Made by a program: the position numbers and the translations under genes. Under the pieces are notes generated by a model, which searched no databases, was not told the origin of the DNA, and saw only the letters and a program-made list of their open reading frames with translations. Positions 25,659-34,343 of a stretch of 64,000 nt of DNA are shown here, piece after piece (position 1 is the first letter of the stretch; each line of letters begins with the position of its first letter). This stretch comes from CAIMZW01 sp037130455. Lineage in GTDB: Bacteria; Actinomycetota; Actinomycetes; Nanopelagicales; Nanopelagicaceae. Location: contig JBAXSZ010000002.1 of NCBI GenBank assembly GCA_037130455.1, positions 50,696 through 114,695 of the forward strand, read 5' to 3'.

Positions 25659-28600
25659 CTATTCCGTCAGGAATGTCCAGCCCCACGTGTAAGTTCCTGG
25701 CTTGATGAGGTATTTCCGGATGGTATCTGGCCCACAAGAAGCTGTGCCCACTCCTCGATGAGCAACATCGATAGTGATGACGGTGTTCCCAGATGGTTGA
25801 AGTTCAACATCATGGGTTGCCTTGGCGATATCAAGAGCTCGATGTGGCGTGACGCTGACCTGTAGGGGAGCGCCCATAAGAATGCGAACCTGCTGACCTT
25901 TACCTCCATTGAGTTTTACCCAGCGCACTCCGGTGTGACCACCATTTTCTTGCGGTTTAACGTAAGGGATGTATTGATCGGCAACGGTGGAGGTCCAATG
26001 ATGAACCTTCGCAATTTTTCGATCTGGATAGTTTTCATATGGTCCGGCGCCAAAGTATTCCAAGTTGGCCAGCGCTCCATCGAGTTCGAAGACTGTACCA
26101 ATTCTGGCTACGTCATCGAGCACCTTAGGTAGTAGAACCGTTTCAGTGACTCGGAGTCCACTGATGACTTGCTCGACAATTTGCTTATGTTTGATCGCAA
26201 TGCCTGTGCTGGTTTTCCAGGTAGTGGTGATCGTTGTTGCTTGGGCACCGCGAACCACCTTGCAAGCATCGCGTTCGAGAACCGGCAGACCCCAGTTCAT
26301 CCACTTCAGCGCGATATGACCAATCACATCATTATCGGTAGGCGCTCGGAAGAGCGTTAGGGATGGAGTAGTAACACCATGAGGCAAATTAATTTCTCCG
26401 TTGTCGTCGATGATAGAGGAGAGCTCATTCACCTTCGATAATTTTGGCTGCGAAACCTTCTTTGACGGCAATCCGTATTGCAGCCAGCCGATTTCAGTAT
26501 GGGCAGGTGCCCAGGCGGTTTCCTTCTTTGCAATGGTAGTGAAATTTATGAAACGTTCACCGGGCGAAGAGATGGTTTTTAATTTCTTTGAAACCACGGT
26601 GATAGTCAAACTTTTCCTTGGCTGTAGTGTGCCGATGGCAACTTTTCCAGAATCAACTACATCTCCTTCAATGGTAATTTCCCAACGCAGTTCGTAGCTT
26701 TGAGTATCAACAAAAAAATTCTTATTGAATACGGTGAATTTTCCAGATGCTGGTGAGCTGCTGGTTATTCGAAGCGGTTGCGCAATTGCTTTAAATTCAC
26801 TCATCGCCGGTTTCGGCGTTCGGTCTGGGAAGACCATGCCATCGCAGCAGAAATTGCCATCATGTCTGGTCTCGCCAAAGTCTCCACCGTAAGCAGATCG
26901 AACGGTCCCGTCTGCTAAGTGTTGCTCAATTCCATGATCCCAAAACTCCCAAATAAATCCACCTTGAAGGCCAGGGAGAGTATGAATTGCCTCCCAATAT
27001 TCAGCAAGCGTTCCATTACTATTTCCCATTGCATGCGAATACTCACACATAATTAAAGGGCGATCCAGAAGTTTGGAAGTTGCATATTTTGTAATGGCGG
27101 CAATAGATGGGTACATAGGACACACCACATCGGTAACCGAATGGCCCTTGGTCCAGTTGCCTCGTACAGCGCCTTCATAGTGGAGTGGTCGCGAGCTATC
27201 GAAATTTCGAACATAAGCAGCGGCCGCTTCATGATTGACGCCGTGTCCGGACTCGTTTCCAAGCGACCACATAATTACGCTGGTATGATGGATATCACGA
27301 GCAACCATTCTGGCGATTCGATCCACGAAAGCATTGAGATAACGGGCGTCGTTGCAAATGCTGTCTTGGAAGGCATGTGATTCGATATTGGCTTCACCGA
27401 CGACATAGAAACCAAGTTCATCGCAGAGATCGAGCAGAGCTGGATCATTCGGATAGTGCGAAGTTCGCACAGCATTGAAATTGAATTTCTTCATTTCCAA
27501 CAAATCTTTGCGAATATCTTCTTTGGTCAAGACTCGACCGGTTTTTGGATGGAAGTCATGGCGGTTAACGCCGTAGATGATAATTCTTTCACCGTTGACT
27601 AATAAGTCGTGTCCGGATATCTCTACACTTCGAAAGCCAATTTTTTGAGTAAATTTCTGAACGACTTCGCCATCTGGATTCTGGAGTTCGATATGTAAAG
27701 AGTAGAGATGGGGTGCTTCAGCAGACCAAGGCTTGATATTGTCGAATTGGTTATCAAAAGTTACATAGCCAGGTGTGGGAAGTTCAAGTTCCTTCAAAGT
27801 TGATATGACATGTGCAGGAATTTTCCCATCCCAATATTCGCCATGAAAATAGTTGCTACCAACGCGTTTATGTTCTGGGGATACTTCGGTCCAGTTGGGC
27901 CGAATGTGGGTTTGGAGCGTCTTTGACAGAGGAAGAGCGGCCTTTTTCGTTGAGCCAACTAGAGACGCCGTCACAGTCCATCCCACAGATGATGTGTTAT
28001 TTCGCGATCCCAAGAAGGCGCGGATGTTCAAGGTTCCAGTGGTGCGATCTTTTTTTAAGCCGGGTGTCGCATAAAAGCGAGAAATAAAAACATCAGGTGT
28101 GGTGAATAACTTTACCGATCGAGTTATTCCGCCGTGCCACCATTGATCTTGATCTTCTACGAAGGTGGCATCCGACCACTTCACAATCTTGATCTGCATA
28201 TGGTTCTTGCTTTTAATGATGAAGTCAGTGATATCGAAATCTGATGCCAATCTGGAATCTTTGGCGACGCCCACTTCTTTGCCATTCACAGAGATAATTG
28301 CCACGGATTCAAATCCACCCAGCTGAAGAACAACTCTCTGACCTGCCCACCCTTTGGGAAGGGAAAATTCTCGTTCATAAATTCCAGTGGGGTTTATCGC
28401 CGGAGAATCTGGAGGGAGTTCATCAAAGGGCATTTGCACATTCGTGTAAATAGGCTTATCCCAAAATGTTTTCGACTCTGGTTGAACGGTCCATAACCCT
28501 GGAACGGGAATTTCATCCCAGTCTTGTGTCGGTAGTACATCTGGAGAGTTGAGCAGTTGGAATCGCCAAATCCCATCTAATGAGATTTCATCCTGGTGCT

Positions 28601-28661
28601 CGATATTGAGCATAGGAAGTCGGTTAACGGAAGTGGTTTCAGGGCTATTCCAATATTTCAC
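25659..28661 (-). CDS. lacZ: Beta-galactosidase, glycoside hydrolase family 2
   Basis: This 1000-aa enzyme hydrolyses lactose and other beta-galactosides. It has the full LacZ architecture: sugar-binding domain (GIYEREFSLP), immunoglobulin-like domains, TIM barrel and the C-terminal small-chain domain (YFGAGPYENYPDRK). The acid/base glutamate is Glu470 in MWSLGNESGHG and the nucleophile Glu540 in LIMCEYSHAMGNSNG. There is no signal peptide, so substrates must be imported; no sugar transporter is in the window. An AGGAG ribosome site precedes the GTG start. It is divergent from an alpha-galactosidase, so both alpha- and beta-galactosides can feed the gal genes. Confidence 0.96.
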   Translation of the reverse strand: MKYWNSPETTSVNRLPMLNIEHQDEISLDGIWRFQLLNSPDVLPTQDWDEIPVPGLWTVQPESKTFWDKPIYTNVQMPFDELPPDSPAINPTGIYEREFSLPKGWAGQRVVLQLGGFESVAIISVNGKEVGVAKDSRLASDFDITDFIIKSKNHMQIKIVKWSDATFVEDQDQWWHGGITRSVKLFTTPDVFISRFYATPGLKKDRTTGTLNIRAFLGSRNNTSSVGWTVTASLVGSTKKAALPLSKTLQTHIRPNWTEVSPEHKRVGSNYFHGEYWDGKIPAHVISTLKELELPTPGYVTFDNQFDNIKPWSAEAPHLYSLHIELQNPDGEVVQKFTQKIGFRSVEISGHDLLVNGERIIIYGVNRHDFHPKTGRVLTKEDIRKDLLEMKKFNFNAVRTSHYPNDPALLDLCDELGFYVVGEANIESHAFQDSICNDARYLNAFVDRIARMVARDIHHTSVIMWSLGNESGHGVNHEAAAAYVRNFDSSRPLHYEGAVRGNWTKGHSVTDVVCPMYPSIAAITKYATSKLLDRPLIMCEYSHAMGNSNGTLAEYWEAIHTLPGLQGGFIWEFWDHGIEQHLADGTVRSAYGGDFGETRHDGNFCCDGMVFPDRTPKPAMSEFKAIAQPLRITSSSPASGKFTVFNKNFFVDTQSYELRWEITIEGDVVDSGKVAIGTLQPRKSLTITVVSKKLKTISSPGERFINFTTIAKKETAWAPAHTEIGWLQYGLPSKKVSQPKLSKVNELSSIIDDNGEINLPHGVTTPSLTLFRAPTDNDVIGHIALKWMNWGLPVLERDACKVVRGAQATTITTTWKTSTGIAIKHKQIVEQVISGLRVTETVLLPKVLDDVARIGTVFELDGALANLEYFGAGPYENYPDRKIAKVHHWTSTVADQYIPYVKPQENGGHTGVRWVKLNGGKGQQVRILMGAPLQVSVTPHRALDIAKATHDVELQPSGNTVITIDVAHRGVGTASCGPDTIRKYLIKPGTYTWGWTFLTE

Positions 28662-28670
28662 AAAAATCTC

Positions 28671-28702
28671 CTAGAGTCAGATGGACACAATCCGAACTCT
28701 AG
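28671..28702. promoter_or_regulatory. Possible operator between lacZ and alpha-galactosidase
   Basis: CTAGAGT (28671-28677) and ACTCTAG (28696-28702) form a perfect 7-base inverted repeat with an 18-base spacer in the 92-base divergent intergenic region. Each arm runs into a related sequence (CTAGAGTCAGA and CTAGTCAGA). A dimeric regulator could bind here, but no regulator gene is nearby, and the palindrome is short enough to occur by chance. Confidence 0.35.
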
Positions 28703-28753
28703 TCAGAATAGAATTCATTCGGCAGTATCCCCGCCGCGAAATGGAGAATGTAA

Positions 28754-30874
28754 GTGAGTTCACGAAAAATGATTCAACTACGGTCTAAATCTTCGACCGT
28801 AATCTTTGAGGCTCATGATGAAATTCTTTCCATTTTGTATTGGGGCGCTGACATAGCGGTTTTGGGAAACGAAGATGATCTTAAATCTGCGACAACGAAT
28901 TCGGTATCTAACAGTAGTTTCGATGCGCCACTCACCGCCGGGGTGATGCGTGAACATTCTCGAGGCTTTTTAGGTCATCCAACGCTCTCTGGTCATCGCA
29001 ATGGAAAAGCGTGGTCGACTCAATTCTCACTCACAGATTATTCGCATCAAGGTAACGTCCTGATTGCACACCTAGAGGACAAGGCAGCCGAACTGCATGT
29101 TGAAATCGCCTATCGATTGTCTGAAGAGGGCATCTGCAAAATTGATGCCGTTGTAACCAATGCTGGCTCTAGCGATTATTCCCTCGATCAATTTCTTTAT
29201 TGGCTCCCATTGGCCGACCGAGCCCAAGAAGTTTTGGACTTTACTGGGCGTTGGTCCCACGAGCGTCATCCACAGCGTCGGCCAATCGTTTCTGGGTTGA
29301 CCACACGGGAAATTCGTGAGGGCCGAACCGGTCACGATTACACCATTGCCCAGATAGCGCTCACCAATGGCACTTCTTTCGCAGCGGGAGAAGCCTGGGC
29401 TCTGAGCGTGGCATGGAGTGGAAATTCGGTCCACCACATTGAACGCCTCTCAGATGGAGTGCAGTCCATTGGCGCTGGTGAACTGCTTTTGCCAGGCGAA
29501 ATCATTCTCGCGCCTGGGGCAAGCCATCAAATCCCCGGAGTTGTTGCAAATTTCAGCGAGCATGGCCTTGATGGTCTGAGCCACAATTATCATTCTTGGC
29601 TTCGCGCCCGTCCTTCCCACCCCACCAATGTGCGCCCTCGGCCGTTGACGTTAAATGTCTGGGAGGCGGTTTATTTTGCCCATGATGAAGCCACAATAAA
29701 AGAGATTACTGATGTGGCGGCCGAGATCGGGGTAGAGCGTATGGTCTTGGACGATGGCTGGTTCCATGACCGCCGTAATGATCACGCTGGACTTGGTGAC
29801 TGGGTAGTAGACCCCGCGGTATGGCCAAACGGTTTGGGATCAATAATTAAGTACATCAATGACAAGGGCATCGAATTTGGTCTGTGGTTTGAAGGTGAGA
29901 TGGTCAATCCAGATTCAGACCTCTATCGCGCACATCCAGAATGGATTCTTCATGAGGCCGACCGGACCCCACCACTATGGCGACACCAGCTTGTGCTGGA
30001 TCTTTCCCACCCTGGAGCTTTTGAACATGTCTTGGGGCAGACCGACGCGATTCTTTCGGAATACAACATTGCCTACATCAAGTGGGATCACAATCGCGCG
30101 TTAGTGGAGGCAGGTCACTTAGGGCGAGCCTCTGTTCATAATCAAACTGCAGCGATATATCGCTTATTTGCCGAATTAAAACAACGTCACCCCAAGTTGG
30201 AAATAGAAAGTTGTGCATCCGGGGGAGCGCGAATCGACTTAGGTGTTGTGAATGTGGTGGATCGATTCTGGACTAGCGATAACAACGATGCATTGGAACG
30301 ACAGACTATTCAACGCTGGACAGGGTTAGTCTTCCCGCCGGAGTTGTTAGGTATCCACATTGGACCAACGCACGGCCATCAAACTGCGCGCACTCATGAA
30401 ATAAGTTTCCGTGCCATTAACGCCATTTTCGGGCACGCCGGCATCGAGTGGAATGTGACTGAAGCCAGCGATGAAGAACTAGTTATATTGAAAAAGTGGG
30501 CAGATCTCTATAAGGCAAAGCGAAACATGTTGCACTCAGGCCGAACGGTTCGGGTTGATCATCCTGATACAAATGCATTTCTCTACGGAGTTGTAGCAAC
30601 GGACCAGAGCGAAGCGCTATTTGCCTATGTTCAGCATCGGATGAATCAATCTAATTTCCCCGCCATGGCGCTTATTCCGGGGTTAGATCCTACTTCGCTC
30701 TATGAGGTAAAAGTTCTCAACGAAGTTGGAAAGCCACGTGCTCTTCAAGTCAAGAACCCACCTTGGATCAAAGGGGTTACCTTAAGTGGTGCTGCATTGG
30801 GAAAAATTGGCCTCAGACCACCTATCTTGGCGCCTGAAAATGCAATTTTGATTCAGATAACCAAGGTCTCCTGA
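28754..30874 (+). CDS. Alpha-galactosidase, glycoside hydrolase family 36
   Basis: This 706-aa enzyme releases galactose from alpha-galactosides such as melibiose and raffinose. Clear GH36 motifs are LDDGWFHDRRND near residue 332, the nucleophile Asp445 in YIKWDHNR, ESCASGGARIDLG near 485 and the acid/base Asp509 in RFWTSDNND. It lacks a signal peptide and is probably cytoplasmic. The GTG start is preceded by GGAG. It is transcribed divergently from lacZ, and galactose released would enter the neighbouring galK-galT-galE pathway. Confidence 0.94.
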   Translation: MSSRKMIQLRSKSSTVIFEAHDEILSILYWGADIAVLGNEDDLKSATTNSVSNSSFDAPLTAGVMREHSRGFLGHPTLSGHRNGKAWSTQFSLTDYSHQGNVLIAHLEDKAAELHVEIAYRLSEEGICKIDAVVTNAGSSDYSLDQFLYWLPLADRAQEVLDFTGRWSHERHPQRRPIVSGLTTREIREGRTGHDYTIAQIALTNGTSFAAGEAWALSVAWSGNSVHHIERLSDGVQSIGAGELLLPGEIILAPGASHQIPGVVANFSEHGLDGLSHNYHSWLRARPSHPTNVRPRPLTLNVWEAVYFAHDEATIKEITDVAAEIGVERMVLDDGWFHDRRNDHAGLGDWVVDPAVWPNGLGSIIKYINDKGIEFGLWFEGEMVNPDSDLYRAHPEWILHEADRTPPLWRHQLVLDLSHPGAFEHVLGQTDAILSEYNIAYIKWDHNRALVEAGHLGRASVHNQTAAIYRLFAELKQRHPKLEIESCASGGARIDLGVVNVVDRFWTSDNNDALERQTIQRWTGLVFPPELLGIHIGPTHGHQTARTHEISFRAINAIFGHAGIEWNVTEASDEELVILKKWADLYKAKRNMLHSGRTVRVDHPDTNAFLYGVVATDQSEALFAYVQHRMNQSNFPAMALIPGLDPTSLYEVKVLNEVGKPRALQVKNPPWIKGVTLSGAALGKIGLRPPILAPENAILIQITKVS

Positions 30875-31125
30875 ACCGTTATTACTGTTCCAGCCACAGC
30901 CAATATTGATTCCTCCAACTGTGCGAAATGAAGTGGGTTTCGCACGCTGGTGAAGTCGTGATTACCACCGAACTTCTCGCTGTCGCGGAAATCTAGGATG
31001 AGAAGGTGGTTGTCCAAGCTCACCAGCCGAGCATCAAAAAAGGCTAACCAGGCGATGCGATTAGTGGCTAAGAGATGATCCAAAATCTCATTCCATTGAT
31101 TTTTCAGATTCTGGAAATCACTCAT
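30853..31125 (-). CDS. Free-standing DnaX (tau) C-terminal-like small protein
   Basis: This 90-aa protein looks like the C-terminal segment of actinobacterial DNA polymerase III gamma/tau. The pattern WNEILDHLLATNRIAWLAFF, then ARLVSLDNHLLILDF, then FTSVRNPLHFAQLEESIL mirrors the tail domain in which a Trp-xx-helix is followed by an Ala-Trp strand and a valine-rich sheet. No ATPase part is attached. The ATG at 31125 follows an AGG-containing leader; ATG 31143 is an alternative. Its 3' end overlaps the end of the alpha-galactosidase gene by 22 bases on the opposite strand. Functional inference: a tail subunit supplied in trans, or a diverged relative with another role. Confidence 0.6.
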   Translation of the reverse strand: MSDFQNLKNQWNEILDHLLATNRIAWLAFFDARLVSLDNHLLILDFRDSEKFGGNHDFTSVRNPLHFAQLEESILAVAGTVITVQETLVI

Positions 31126-31165
31126 ATCTTTACCGTACCTCATGAATTTGGGGTTGAATACGGTT

Positions 31166-31957
31166 ATGACATTGCAGAAGTTTGACTTGCGCGGCAAAGT
31201 TGCCGTTATCACTGGTGGTAATGGTGGCATCGGTTTGGGATGCGCCATGGGGTTGGCTAAAGCTGGCGCGGAGATCATGATCTGGGCCAGAAATGAAGCG
31301 AAGAACGAATCTGCAACATCGTTATTGAGATCATTGGGCGTTGGTGCCCACGCTATCGCTGTTGATGTAACCGATAGCAATGCGGTGAATATGGCAGTCC
31401 AAGAGACTGTGACCGCGCTCGGCGGCATTGATATTTTTATTGCTAACGCTGGAACTAATATCCGAAAACGACCGGAGGTATTAACAGTTCCAGAATGGGA
31501 TCAGGTTATGGAGGTGAACGTCACTTCAGTTTTTCAAGCCTGCAAGGCAATTTATCCAGAAATGAAGGCGCGAGGCGGCGGGAAAATTATTGTCATAAGT
31601 TCACTCTCTGGAACTTTGGGCTTTGGAATTTCGCCTGCTTATGCAGCCAGTAAAGCGGCGGTAGATAATTTGGCAAAGAGCTTGGCTGTCGCGTGGGGGC
31701 CTGACAATATTCAAGTTAATTCAATTCTGCCTGGGTGGACAATTACCGATATGACAGTTCAAACTAGAACTATCCCCAGTATCAACGAGCAGATATTGCA
31801 GCGAACTCCGGCGGGGCGATGGGGAACACCTGATGATTACGAAGGCGTAGCAGCATTCCTTGCCAGCAGTGCCTCCGATTATGTGACCGGTATTTCCATC
31901 CCTATTGATGGCGGATTCTCCAACACCTTAATGATCGTGCAAGCGCCTACTCAGTAA
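31166..31957 (+). CDS. SDR-family oxidoreductase
   Basis: This 263-aa classical short-chain dehydrogenase/reductase starts near FDLRGKVAVITGG and has the NAD(P) motif TGGNGGIGLG. It also has NAG in IFIANAGTNI, the catalytic Ser in ISSLSG and the Tyr-x3-Lys in AYAASKAAV. The end IDGGFS is typical. The closest class by eye is gluconate 5-dehydrogenase/3-oxoacyl-ACP reductase-like, so the substrate is open. ATG 31166 gives the normal N-terminus; ATG 31142 is an alternative. It is divergent from the DnaX-tail-like gene and overlaps, tail to tail, the deoD gene by 11 bases. Confidence 0.85.
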   Translation: MTLQKFDLRGKVAVITGGNGGIGLGCAMGLAKAGAEIMIWARNEAKNESATSLLRSLGVGAHAIAVDVTDSNAVNMAVQETVTALGGIDIFIANAGTNIRKRPEVLTVPEWDQVMEVNVTSVFQACKAIYPEMKARGGGKIIVISSLSGTLGFGISPAYAASKAAVDNLAKSLAVAWGPDNIQVNSILPGWTITDMTVQTRTIPSINEQILQRTPAGRWGTPDDYEGVAAFLASSASDYVTGISIPIDGGFSNTLMIVQAPTQ

Positions 31958-32648
31958 AAGAAATCGTCGCAAGACTTAACTCCACCATATCGGTCAATGT
32001 TTCTTCTCGAGCCAGTGCGCTCATTTGCTCATGTCGATTGAGATGATCGGTGACTGTAAGAATAGAAAGCGCTCTCCGCTTCTTTCTGGCTGCCAGAGAA
32101 TAAAGCGCGCTGGTTTCCATTTCAAGCGCCAAAACCCCATGTTCGCGAAGCCGTTCCGTGGAGTCGGTGGTGTCGTAGAACATATCCATGGAAGCGACGC
32201 CTCCAACATGGACGGGAACTTTGGTAGAAAGCGATTGGGCTATGGCCAGCAGCGCAAAATCTGCATGGGGTGCAAAGTCCAAGCCACCGGTCGTTCTCCG
32301 GTTGATTCCAGAATCGGTTGATGCAGTCATTGGCAAAATCAGATCGCCAACATTGACTTCATCTTGGATTGCACCGCATGTGCCGATCCGAATCGCAATC
32401 TGAACTTGGTAATCCATGAAGAGTTCATGCAGATATAAGGAGATTGAAGGGGCGCCCATACCGCTTCCCATCACAGAGATCCGCTGGCCTTTATAAAGTC
32501 CAGTAAAACCATACATTGCTCGAATCGAGTTGAATTGGTGGACTTCGCTGAGAAACTTTTCGGCAATCCATTTAGCGCGAAGTGGGTCACCAGGCAACAA
32601 AATTCGTTCGGCAATTTCCCCGGGGGCTGCTCCAATAGTCATGCTCAT
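31947..32648 (-). CDS. deoD: Purine-nucleoside phosphorylase, DeoD type
   Basis: This 233-aa phosphorylase splits purine nucleosides to base and ribose-1-phosphate. The hexameric DeoD type is recognised by RILLPGDPLRAKWIAEKFL at the N-terminus, GSGMGAPSISLYLHEL, RIGTCGAIQ and the nucleoside-binding LALEMETSALYSLAA. The usual ATG at 32648 or 32642 is not strongly marked by a ribosome site. It overlaps the convergent SDR gene at its 3' end and is near tRNA-Met on the same strand. A salvage role is likely. Confidence 0.94.
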   Translation of the reverse strand: MSMTIGAAPGEIAERILLPGDPLRAKWIAEKFLSEVHQFNSIRAMYGFTGLYKGQRISVMGSGMGAPSISLYLHELFMDYQVQIAIRIGTCGAIQDEVNVGDLILPMTASTDSGINRRTTGGLDFAPHADFALLAIAQSLSTKVPVHVGGVASMDMFYDTTDSTERLREHGVLALEMETSALYSLAARKKRRALSILTVTDHLNRHEQMSALAREETLTDMVELSLATISFTE

Positions 32649-32689
32649 GTCGGGAGTGTATTACTCGCCAAAGTGGCAACAGCGAAAAG

Positions 32690-32763
32690 TGGGGCGGGTC
32701 GGGCTCGAACCGACGACTACCGAATTATGAGTTCGGGGCTCTAACCAACTGAGCTACCGCCCC
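32690..32763 (-). tRNA. tRNA-Met (anticodon CAT)
   Basis: On the minus strand the acceptor GGGGCGG pairs with CCGCCCC, discriminator A, with no encoded CCA. The anticodon arm is CCGAA CTCATAA TTCGG, giving CAT (complement at 32727-32729). The D-arm GCTCAGTTGGTTAGAGC and T-arm GTCGG TTCGAGC CCGAC are complete. The acceptor pairs G1-C72, so it is not an initiator tRNA. A tRNA-Ile2 (modified CAT) cannot be excluded by eye, but an elongator tRNA-Met is the likelier identity. Confidence 0.9.
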
Positions 32764-32877
32764 CAATTGGGGAAGTTTAGAGCAATTTCCGGAGTGAAAA
32801 GTACGTTTTCGGGCAAGCCACAGGCATTTATAGAGAAGTTATAGTGGCGCAAAGGTGATGACTTTCCCTCCGAAGGT

Positions 32878-34341
32878 TTGTATGGTTTCCAAATCAGATT
32901 GGAGCGCCTCATTAGTCAGCCAGATTCACACCCGGGTGGTGCCAACCTGACGACTGGAAAAGTTGTCTTTCTGGTGATTGCCGCTGCGGCACCCATGGCT
33001 GCCATGGTGGGAAATGTTCCGTTGGCGCTCGTTTATGGAAATGGCGCCGGACTGCCGGCCGCTTTCCTTCTGGCAACCATCGTCTTGCTCTGCTTTTCGG
33101 TCGGATATGCAGCAATGAGCCGCAAGGTCATTAACACCGGCGCTTTTTATACCTACATCGCCAGAAGCCTGACCAAACCAGTCGGGGTGGGCTCTGCCTA
33201 TGTCGCTTTGGCGGCATATACGGCACAAGCGTGTGGGCTGGCTGGTGCCTTTGGATACTTCATGCAACAACTGGTTATTCAAGGGGTCGGAATTGATCTG
33301 CCCTGGTATCTATTTACTGCTCTGGGAATCCTTGCTGTCGCGATTTTGGGTTATCGATCAGTTGAGTTATCAGCCAAAGTCTTGGGGTTTTTCATGATTG
33401 CAGAATTTGCGATTCTCTTTATCTTTGAAGCGCTGGTTCTCAACAAGCATCACCTCGGTTCGTTTCCAGCGGCATCTTTCTCGCATTCGCAAATCACTTC
33501 CGGGCCAATTGGTATTGCCATGCTCTTTGCCTTCACCAGTTTTATCGGTTTTGAATCTGCTGCGCTTTATGGCGAAGAGACGAAGGATCCAGAGCGAAGT
33601 ATTCCAAGGGCTACTTACATCGCAGTTTCTACCGTAGGCGTTTTCTACGTTCTTTCCACTTGGATAATCATCGGCTCGGTTGGCGCCGAGAAAGTGCGCG
33701 CGCTTTCGGAAAAGGATGGCGGTCTTTTTGTCATCAACCTGGTTCAACAATATGGCGGAACGATCCTCTTTGATGTTACTGCTGTGCTTCTCTGTACCAG
33801 TGTTTTGGCTGGGTATTCGGCAATTCATAATGCCGCAAGCCGATACCTCTTTGCGTTGGGCCGTGAATCCATCATGCCGCAGCGGTTCGGTAGACACCAT
33901 AAAACTTTCTTTAGCCCTCACTCTGCAAGCATCGCAATTACTGGCGTGGCCGTTATATCGGCGGTGGGCTTTGCGATCAGTGGGGCCGATCCGTACAAAG
34001 TTTATGCAGCAAGCTTGATTGCGGTTGGCACTTTAGGAATAGTGGCGCTACAGGCTATGGCATCACTTTCTGTGGTTGCATTCTTTTGGAAGCGCCCAGA
34101 TCGCAAATGGTGGCAAGGTGTTATTGCACCAGTTATTGGGTTTGTTGGGTTAGTGATTGCCTTTGTACTTGCCGCTATCCACTACAACACATTGACCGGA
34201 AGCAGTAACAAGGTCGTGAATTTGGTGCCGGTTCTGCTTCTAGTTATAGCCATTGCCGGTGTGATTTATGGGTTTAGATTACGAACAACCAGACCTGATG
34301 TGTATCAACAATTAGCTAGTTCGCAATTGCGGAGCAAATAG
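32878..34341 (+). CDS. APC-family amino acid permease
   Basis: This 487-aa membrane protein belongs to the amino acid-polyamine-organocation superfamily. About 12 hydrophobic segments begin with TTGKVVFLVIAAAAPMAAM, the TM1 signature of the family, and the protein has a GFESAALYGEETKDPERSIP segment between TM6 and TM7. The substrate is not readable. The N-terminus is odd: this frame must use TTG at 32878 (or TTG 32899), whereas an ATG at 32882 in another frame encodes a natural-looking MVSKSDWSASLVSQ before running out of frame. A frameshift near position 32925 would join them. It may supply substrates to the PLP-enzyme cluster downstream. Confidence 0.8.
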   Translation: MYGFQIRLERLISQPDSHPGGANLTTGKVVFLVIAAAAPMAAMVGNVPLALVYGNGAGLPAAFLLATIVLLCFSVGYAAMSRKVINTGAFYTYIARSLTKPVGVGSAYVALAAYTAQACGLAGAFGYFMQQLVIQGVGIDLPWYLFTALGILAVAILGYRSVELSAKVLGFFMIAEFAILFIFEALVLNKHHLGSFPAASFSHSQITSGPIGIAMLFAFTSFIGFESAALYGEETKDPERSIPRATYIAVSTVGVFYVLSTWIIIGSVGAEKVRALSEKDGGLFVINLVQQYGGTILFDVTAVLLCTSVLAGYSAIHNAASRYLFALGRESIMPQRFGRHHKTFFSPHSASIAITGVAVISAVGFAISGADPYKVYAASLIAVGTLGIVALQAMASLSVVAFFWKRPDRKWWQGVIAPVIGFVGLVIAFVLAAIHYNTLTGSSNKVVNLVPVLLLVIAIAGVIYGFRLRTTRPDVYQQLASSQLRSK

Positions 34342-34343
34342 GA

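Noticed and set aside
31143..31428. Longer N-terminal extension of the DnaX-tail-like frame
   Set aside because: It lies fully antisense to the SDR gene and its translation has low-complexity Ala/Pro/Thr composition typical of a shadow frame.
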